From the NCBI RefSeq assembly GCF_030272615.1, contig NC_081412.1, forward strand, positions 105,468,296 through 105,532,295: 64,000 bases of DNA, given 5' to 3'. Of the stretch, positions 57,844-64,000 are shown piece by piece. Made by a program: the position numbers and the translations under genes. The stretch's first letter is position 1, and each line of letters begins with the position of its first letter. A model generated the notes under the pieces. That model did no database searches and was not told where the DNA came from. It saw only the letters and a list, made by a program, of their open reading frames with translations. Origin of the DNA: Cryptomeria japonica (lineage: Eukaryota > Streptophyta > Pinopsida > Cupressales > Cupressaceae).

Positions 57844-58107
57844 CTATGGATCAATACATCTTGTGACTAGATATCCTCTCACCTTACTCTTCTCCTGATA
57901 CGGTGGAAAAAATATCTCCTTGACGGTCTCCTTCGAGACCACCCTCACCACATCAGAAAAAGAATCATGACCCCTCAACTCACTCCTCAACTATCTATAA
58001 ATATCATCTATAACCTTAGGTGAAAATGAGGTGTGACTAACTAAGCGGTCCCTTGATGTCTGCAAACTATCAAAAATGGATTCACATGTACTCTTGTACA
58101 CACCATC
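57844..58107 (-). pseudogene. Unidentified coding relic
   Basis: One frame reads 87 codons with a single TAG, again where CAG would give Gln. It has ordinary protein composition: STCESIFDSLQTSRDRLVSH, SFSPKVIDDIYR, LRGHDSFSDVVRVVSKETVK and EIFFPPYQEKSKVRGYLVT. It ends at TAG 57844. Upstream in another frame is a Pro/Asp/His-rich stretch with a short tandem repeat (58160-58278). I do not recognise the family. A transposon gag or transposase remnant is possible. Confidence 0.4.
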
Positions 58108-58278
58108 AGTCTATGAAAAATGGTAGCAATATCGGGAAACAGGGGATCCTGGTGTGGAGGATCTATATCATCATGTGGCTCTTGATTAGGAGCCTATGCA
58201 GGAGGATCCTAATCAGGAGCCTATGCAGGTGGATCCTGATCATGTACATGATCATGGACTAAATCCTGGGACACCATC

Positions 58279-58794
58279 TATCTAGGTAGGTCATATAGTT
58301 AAAATAAATACGTAAGAATGCACACATGAAGTGCATTCAATTTAAAACATTTAAAATTAAAATCAGTTAAATTCTAGAGAGAGATAGATCGTTAATCTTG
58401 AGCTCATTAAAAATTAAAATGTACACATGTGAAGTTCTCGCATAATTAATGGATATATACATGAAGTTCTCGCATAATTCAAAATTTTAAATAAATAATT
58501 TTAAAGCTCGAGTGAGAGGGAGATCATTATTTTAAAATATATAAATTTATCTATATATAGAGATCACATAGATGCACATTTTAAATTATTAAAACATTAA
58601 TGAGAGAGAGAGGAAGATCATTTTCATGATAGAGAGAGAGAGAGATAGCATTAATTTCACAGAGAGAGAGAGATAACATTAATTTCAGAGAGAGAGAGAG
58701 AGATCATTAAAGATATATATACATCATGTACTATATTAAAACATATATAAATTTATATATATAGATCGCATACATACATTTTAAATTATTAAAA
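58279..58794. other. Low-complexity AT/GA-rich stretch
   Basis: Contains several (GA)n runs (58608-58705) and repeated pieces such as TATATAAATTTATATATA. I see no gene or element end. Confidence 0.6.
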
Positions 58795-59585
58795 CATGCG
58801 TGACCCCATAGGACCACATATTCAACCCCTTAGGACACTGTACATGTGATCTTAATGGATCGTATGTCATAGACACTAGGATGTTATAAGGGGTCATATG
58901 TGGTTCTAAGGGGTGACACATGTACAGTGCTACAACACACATGCATAACCCCTCATGACCACATATGACCCCTTCTAGGACACTATGTGATCCTAAGGGG
59001 TACATGTTGTATACAATAGGATGTTATAAGGCATCATATGTGGTCCTAATGGGTCACACATGTGTTAACATGCATGACCCCTTAGGACACTATATATGTG
59101 ATAGACTAAGGGGTATGTCATTCACACTAGGATTTTATAAGGGGTCACGCATGTGTTAGAACACAAGTGTGACCCCTTAGGACCACATATGAACCCTTAG
59201 GACACAATGTGATCCTAAGGGATATGTCGTACACACTAGGATGTTATAAATGGTCATATATGGTCCTAAGGGATCACACATTTGTTAACACATGCATGAC
59301 CCCTTAGGACCACATATGATCCCTTAGGACACTATGTGAGGGACTAAGGGGTATGCAATACGCACTAGGATTTTATAAGGGGTCACATGCGGTCCTAAAG
59401 GGTCACACATGCGTTGGAACCAATGCGTGACCTCTTAGAAGCACATATGACCCCTTAAGGTCCACTATGTGATCCTCTATGGTCCTATGGCAACATATAG
59501 TGTCATCAGGGGCATATGTGGTCTTAAGGGGTCCTAAGGGGTCATGTTGTGTGTGTAATAGGATGTGAAAAGGGGTCATGTAGAG
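58795..59585. repeat. Array V: inverted modules built on CCTTAGGACC / GGTCCTAAGG
   Basis: Around five degenerate units of about 150 bp. Each has a forward part (GACCCCTTAGGACCACATATG) and its complement (CATATGTGGTCCTAAGGGGTC), separated by an ACACTAGGATGTTATAAGG link. Thus each unit is a large imperfect palindrome. It has no coding frame. It shares GGTCCTA and AAGGGGTC words with array C. The following 155 bp (59586-59740) is plain AT-rich DNA. Confidence 0.75.
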
Positions 59586-59740
59586 GATTTATTTTGTCTA
59601 ATTTGTTTAAATTTGTTATCTAAGTTTAATAATGTTTTTTTAATTTAAATTTATTAATTTTTCTAACGTTTTAATTTATTATATTTAGATTTGTAACATT
59701 TTTCTAATTTTTAATTTTGCTAATGTTTTTCTTAACATTT

Positions 59741-60947
59741 TGTAGACACCTAAAAATGGTCAACGCTTGCGGAATCGTACTTTAACATTTGCGCATTGCC
59801 TCATTTTAGGTTTTTGCATAGCATTAACATTTCTCCTATGTCACGCACTTGGTCTTTATCATTTGCGAGCATCGAGTCTTTCTTCTGCATTCTTCATTTG
59901 TCTCGCTTTCGAATTTGGTCTTGTCGATAACAATCTTTAATCATGATTTTGGTCGATCTTGTCAATCTCTTATCAACTTGTCAATCTCGTCGTTTTACGA
60001 TCGATTTGTCATCGATCCTTGTCCTCTTCAATCATGTCAATTTGGATCAATTTGTCATTGTTCCTCGGTGCATTTATTAATCAAATCATTTATTAATTCA
60101 AAATCATGATCAAATCGATATCAATTATCTTTCATCAAGACCTAATTGTCGCTCTTGCATGGCTAATTCATCTTCTAAGGTTTTATGATTTATTCATTTA
60201 ACCTAATGTGTCATTTCTTCCTCTAGGATTAAATTATTTATTTATTTATCCTAAGTCTTCTTGTCACAATTAATATTTTTTTTAATATTAATTGGCTAAT
60301 TTGATTTTATGAGTGAAATTAATAATTATTAATTATTAATTTCCACCTCACTCAAATGTCTTCACTTAAGTGATTCACTTTCTAAAAAGTGAATCACTTG
60401 TCTCCTCTCTCAAAGGCAAAGTTTCCATTTTCAACCAAGTGTCGAAAATAGAATTGTCCTTCTAACTCATCTTCCACTTGCCATCAAAATGGCAATTTTC
60501 CAAGAGACTCCCCTTTGCATGCAATGTCGACCGTTAGATTGAATTGATCTCATCCGTCGAATTCTTGTCTCATCTCTCTCCAAATTCTATAAATTGGATG
60601 AATTTCTTCAATCAAGGCCCCTAATGAGACTATCAAATTTCTAATCAATCACATTTCTAGTACTCTTGATCAATAATCTTGTCTACTTGCTTTCAATTAT
60701 GTGTGTGCACTTGTAGGTGAGATCCACAAACAAAGGCTATTTGGAGAAGAAAGAAGGACAATGGAGCCACATGAAGAAGCATTCAAATCTACCATTGGTT
60801 TGCTTATGTCTTTAATTTTGAATGTTTTGATTTCATGTCTCTATTGAGTGTGCTTAGGATAGATTCATTGCATTCTAGCTTTTTGTGATTGGGCTAATGA
60901 TTAGTATTTTGATTTGCATGTGATGATTTCTAATTTCCTATGCTACA
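59741..60947 (+). repeat. W 5' LTR
   Basis: 1,207 bp, starting TGTAGACACC and ending GCTACA, with a primer site 5 bases further. The boundaries are inferred from these marks alone, as the second LTR is outside the window. Confidence 0.7.
60588..60594 (+). promoter_or_regulatory. TATA-like site in W LTR
   Basis: TATAAAT, about 360 bp before the LTR end and following a CT-rich stretch. It is a reasonable place for a U3/R border. Confidence 0.4.
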
Positions 60948-60952
60948 TTAAT

Positions 60953-60971
60953 TGGTGAACCCGACGTGAAC
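60953..60971 (+). other. Candidate primer binding site of W
   Basis: TGGTGAACCCGACGTGAAC follows the LTR end after 5 bases. The TGG start and position fit a primer site. I cannot name the tRNA with certainty. Confidence 0.6.
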
Positions 60972-63170
60972 ATGCTTGGATCTAATATCTTTTTGAATGT
61001 TTTGTGAAGTTGCAGATTTTTTTGTGAAGAAATTGCAGATTTTTCTTCTAAGAAAAAAACAGTCATAATCAATTGATCATGTAAAAGATTTCGTGCAGAA
61101 TTAAAATAAATGATTTTTGGGTATATTAGATCACGTTTTTACCTTTCCAGATCATTTTACGGTTTGTGATTTGGATAAATATTGAGAAAGTTATGACATT
61201 TTTAATTATGCTGCTGTAAATGGTCAAAATTTTCAAAAACAAAATCATGCAACCTTCATCTAGATTAATTTAGCTTGGCAAATTAATCATGCATTCATGC
61301 AAATTTTATCTAGATTAATCTAGGGTGGTAAATTTGATAAATTTCACATAGATTAATCTAAGAGGACAAAGAATCACAATTTTTATGGATTAATTTTGAT
61401 GGTGATTCATTTTTCTTGATTCTCTAACATTATTGGTAGCTTTGTGGCGAAATGTTTGACAAAGAATTATTTCACAAACTACTAATGAATTGTTTGTAGG
61501 TTCGCTAGTCAAAGACCAAACATATCAAACTTCTAACTTGGTGGTTTTGCAGGTTGCCTTGGACTACAACTAAACTTTTTGTTTGCAATTAATATTTAGG
61601 CACCTAGTGATTTCTAAATAGGATGGAATGAATGCATGTTTTTGCTTTGATTGTTGAGTGTGACATTGGAGTAGGAGAGTATGCTCTCATCCTTCTTAGG
61701 GTGATCAGAAATCCAGATCTTCAATACCATGCTCATATTTTTGATTGTGTGTCACCTTTAGAGGGCCTGCCTTCCCGACCATTTGCTTTTGCAAGCAAGT
61801 GATAATCATGAGAAGGGAACGACCCAAAGTGAGTACGGCTAGAATACCTTGGCATTCTAACTCACTATAAACAAATACCTGATGGGCGAAAGCTTTGAAG
61901 GAAGGGTTATGTGGGAATTGCAGTTACTTGGGAAGTGATGACCCTTGAACTCTTTCTCATATCAACATCTAAGTAGGACCTCATGGTCTAAATCGTGCTT
62001 GCGCGACTACCTTTGTTTGGTATCTTAATGGGCTTAATGTCTCAATCACGCTTGTGTGACATCAAGGAGTAACGCTTAACATAAATCCTTACTAAACACC
62101 TTGTTTTTAGAGGCCAAAAACCCTTCTAGTTGCTTGAGAAGGACAAGTTCGAATACTTGGAAGAGATACTAAGTTCGCCATGGGGAGATTTCCATGGGGA
62201 CTGATGCTTGGCTACCCTGAGAAGTGAGTGTCATGGAGGGGAGCCCGTGGGGTCAAGCATCTATGTATTCTCCTTGAATCTCATAACGAGTCTACCTCTC
62301 AAGTACCTAATGTCGTTGCCTACCATAAGAAATGTGTGAATGAGCATGATTGTCTTGAGTCTAAGTTGAAATATCTTGTCTTCTTTGCTTGTCAAAAGTT
62401 GAATTGCATCTCATTGCAAAAACAAGGCAAATTGATTCAAAACAAGGTTAAACATAAGAACATTTCATCCAACAAAGTTCAAAACACTTTCAAACATGGT
62501 TGTCAAACATTGTTCAAAATCTTGTCTTAACATTCATGTCACTTACATTTAGGTTCCTCCTAGGTTGCATTTTGCAAAGTTCATTGTCAAGTACCAAGGT
62601 TAGGTTTCACCTAAGTCATACTCCTTTGCATATCAATAAGGGTCATCCATTTGCATGTGTCCTCTTGCATTAAAGTCATACCATTGTCATACATTCATAT
62701 TTGCATACCTTAGGTTTCTTCATTAAGCTTAGGTCATTATCATATCATATTAGGGTCATTTGCATAGTAATTGTCCTTTTGCATATAGTCTCAAAACTAG
62801 GTTTTGTCATACTTGAGTAGTCCAAATCTTTGATAAACCCTAAGTCATTGTTAGGAAGTCTAGACCTTATCAAACCTTTTGTCCTTTTATCATCAATGTC
62901 ATTTCGTCAAACCTAGCTTAGTATCCAAGCATATAGGGGAGATATTGTCATCTTGTCCTTTGTCACTTAAGTCCTTTTGTCCTTTGAGGTCTAAGACATC
63001 ATTCCAATTTCCTAAGGGTCCTCTCTTAGATTTGCATTCATAAGTTTGTCAAAATCTTCAAAACAAACAAAAACATAGGTTGCATTCTCATTCATTTAGT
63101 TTGCATTTAGTTGCATATCATATATTGTCCTTGAAAAATTCCAAAAAAAATATTGCATTAGCATAGTGAC
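60972..63170 (+). other. Long untranslated leader of W
   Basis: About 2.2 kb without a convincing gene. The first half contains TAGATTAATCTAG-like repeats (61260-61370). The second half is rich in TCATA/TTGTC words (62560-63000). An open stretch at 62228-62530 has no coding character. It may hold packaging signals or a small upstream frame. Confidence 0.5.
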
Positions 63171-64000
63171 ATGTTTATTGAAACAAGGTTCCAAGCACCA
63201 ATGATGCAACAAAGTTTGACATATCAACCGACAATGCAATCAAATTTTAATCCAAGGCAATCACAATTATATCCAACCCAACAACAAGGCAATATTGGTC
63301 AAACTTTTCATGATGATGTAAATGTCCAAATAAAAAAACTAGAGGAGAAGCTAGCTCAAGAAAATGAGATATTGGAACAAAAAGTGAAAAATATTGCGAA
63401 GAATAGATCACAAGTGTCCAAAATGTTTCAAAAATTTCCAGGTCGAAATCCAAATATTGAGCCAATTGATGTAAGATCTCTTCTTGAACGATCAAACATA
63501 CCAGCTCTCCTCTCACAAATAGAGATGATGAAACAATTTCAAGAAAAGAGACAACATCAATTTCAACATTATGTGCCTCCACAACAAGAACAAGAAGGTG
63601 TTTACTATCAATCAGATTTTCAACCAATACAACCAATGGTTCAACCAATTGTCCAACATATACAACCAATACAACCAATGGTCCAATTTCAACAATATGT
63701 CCAACCAACTATACAATGTCCACAAATAGTTCAACCAATGGTGGAATATCAACAAGTGCAATCAACATATCAATGTCAACAACCGCAACCAAACATTCAA
63801 AAACAAAGGTTGCAGCCCACACCAAGCCAAATTTTGAACATGTCAAACCAATCTGATCAACATCTAGTTCGAAATCAAAACATGACATCAAATCAAAAAC
63901 AAGTTCAAATTCCAAGTCCAATCATGTCAAAACCTCGAAAGAAAGGAGGCTTTATTGCAATGATCTTAAGGAAACTACCAAGTGAGTTCTTTGAGGAAGA
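63171..64000 (+). CDS. W first gene, Gln-rich gag-like protein, partial (276+ codons, open at window end)
   Basis: The start is ATG 63171, the first Met after an in-frame TAG at 63159. No stop occurs in 276 codons to the window edge. Composition is strongly Gln/Pro-rich. Residues about 1-45 are Gln/Met/Pro-rich. A short coiled coil follows (VQIKKLEEKLAQENEILEQK, about 50-69), then RSQVSKMFQKFPGRNP and a helical region (SLLERSNIPALLSQIEMMKQ). After that comes a run of QPIQPMVQ-type repeats (about 148-200). Near the edge it becomes basic and then hydrophobic (KPRKKGGFIAMILRKLPSEF), perhaps the start of a folded domain. It is likely ORF1/gag of W, inferred from position after LTR and primer site. 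It is the only long unbroken retroelement gene here, so W may be young. Confidence 0.65.
   Translation, partial: MFIETRFQAPMMQQSLTYQPTMQSNFNPRQSQLYPTQQQGNIGQTFHDDVNVQIKKLEEKLAQENEILEQKVKNIAKNRSQVSKMFQKFPGRNPNIEPIDVRSLLERSNIPALLSQIEMMKQFQEKRQHQFQHYVPPQQEQEGVYYQSDFQPIQPMVQPIVQHIQPIQPMVQFQQYVQPTIQCPQIVQPMVEYQQVQSTYQCQQPQPNIQKQRLQPTPSQILNMSNQSDQHLVRNQNMTSNQKQVQIPSPIMSKPRKKGGFIAMILRKLPSEFFEE

Larger units (their letters stand above)
59741..64000 (+). mobile_element. Element W: 5' part of an LTR retrotransposon
   Basis: The LTR (59741-60947), primer site, a leader of about 2.2 kb, then an intact reading frame running off the window. The TGTAG...CTACA ends are perfect inverted repeats. A long leader before gag and the TGTAGACACC start recall non-chromodomain Ty3/gypsy elements (Tat/Athila type), but no pol is in view to prove it. 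It is the least decayed element of the window. Confidence 0.75.

Noticed and set aside
62228-62530. 100-codon open frame in the W leader
   Set aside because: Composition is not protein-like in any clear way, no motif is visible, and it lies in a leader with scattered stops. Kept only as part of the leader.
63247-63921. Two long open frames on the minus strand (63708-63247 and 63921-63709)
   Set aside because: They are antisense shadows of the Gln-rich plus-strand gene that starts at 63171. Codons CAA and CAT read backwards give the Leu/Val/Asp-rich translations.
1-64000. Host genes, tRNA, rRNA or a bacterial-type operon
   Set aside because: All long coding stretches belong to retroelements or unidentified relics. 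I saw no tRNA cloverleaf, rRNA core or intron-containing plant gene.

Overview
This window looks like intergenic DNA from a large, repeat-rich plant nuclear genome. It is AT-rich and is built almost entirely of nested and duplicated LTR retrotransposons of plant type: a Tekay-like Ty3/gypsy chromovirus, a Tat/Ogre-like Ty3/gypsy element with giant LTRs, and initiator-Met-tRNA-primed elements with TGTTGG...CCAACA ends. I see no host gene, tRNA or rRNA. A gymnosperm or another giant-genome plant would fit, but nothing here fixes the species. Family letters X, Y, Z, W, C, D and V are my own labels. Layout: 1-3128 is a Y-type LTR fragment (minus). 3129-7997 is an X element (plus), 7998-8822 a short-palindrome array (C), 8823-10003 an AT-rich spacer (D), and 10004-14329 a second X element (minus). 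14330-14520 is a stray piece of array C and 14521-14888 a Y gag fragment. 14889-27435 is a Tekay-like element Z (minus), followed by a scrap of a second Z (27436-27622). 27623-44535 is a complete but decayed Y element (minus). 44536-57795 repeats X, C, D and X. The end holds an unidentified coding relic (57844-58107), GA-rich DNA, another palindromic array V (58795-59585) and the 5' part of a plus-strand element W (59741 to the window end). The block 1-14329 recurs in direct orientation at about 41449-56957. Five junctions are shared: Y LTR/X, X LTR/gag, X LTR/C, C/D and D/X. The two blocks are therefore duplicates by descent, not independent insertions, and they have since diverged by point changes, a 1.04-kb deletion and a 217-bp tandem contraction. 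The most unusual system is Y. Its LTRs are about 5.8 and 5.0 kb, and each carries, in U3 ahead of the TATA box, the remains of a same-strand reading frame of about 1,180 codons. That frame is preceded by a series of roughly 30-bp palindromes centred on TTTAAA. Downstream of pol but inside the LTR is a layout reminiscent of the U3 gene of mouse mammary tumour virus. Y also has an archaeal-type RNase H between protease and reverse transcriptase. X is a two-gene element with a coiled-coil/zinc-knuckle gag and a second large protein but no visible pol, so it is probably mobilised by another element. Nearly all coding regions are broken, and most of the stops I examined fit C-to-T change at CGA or CAG codons, the signature of methylated cytosine decay. 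The exception is W, whose glutamine-rich first gene is open for 276 codons and runs off the window.
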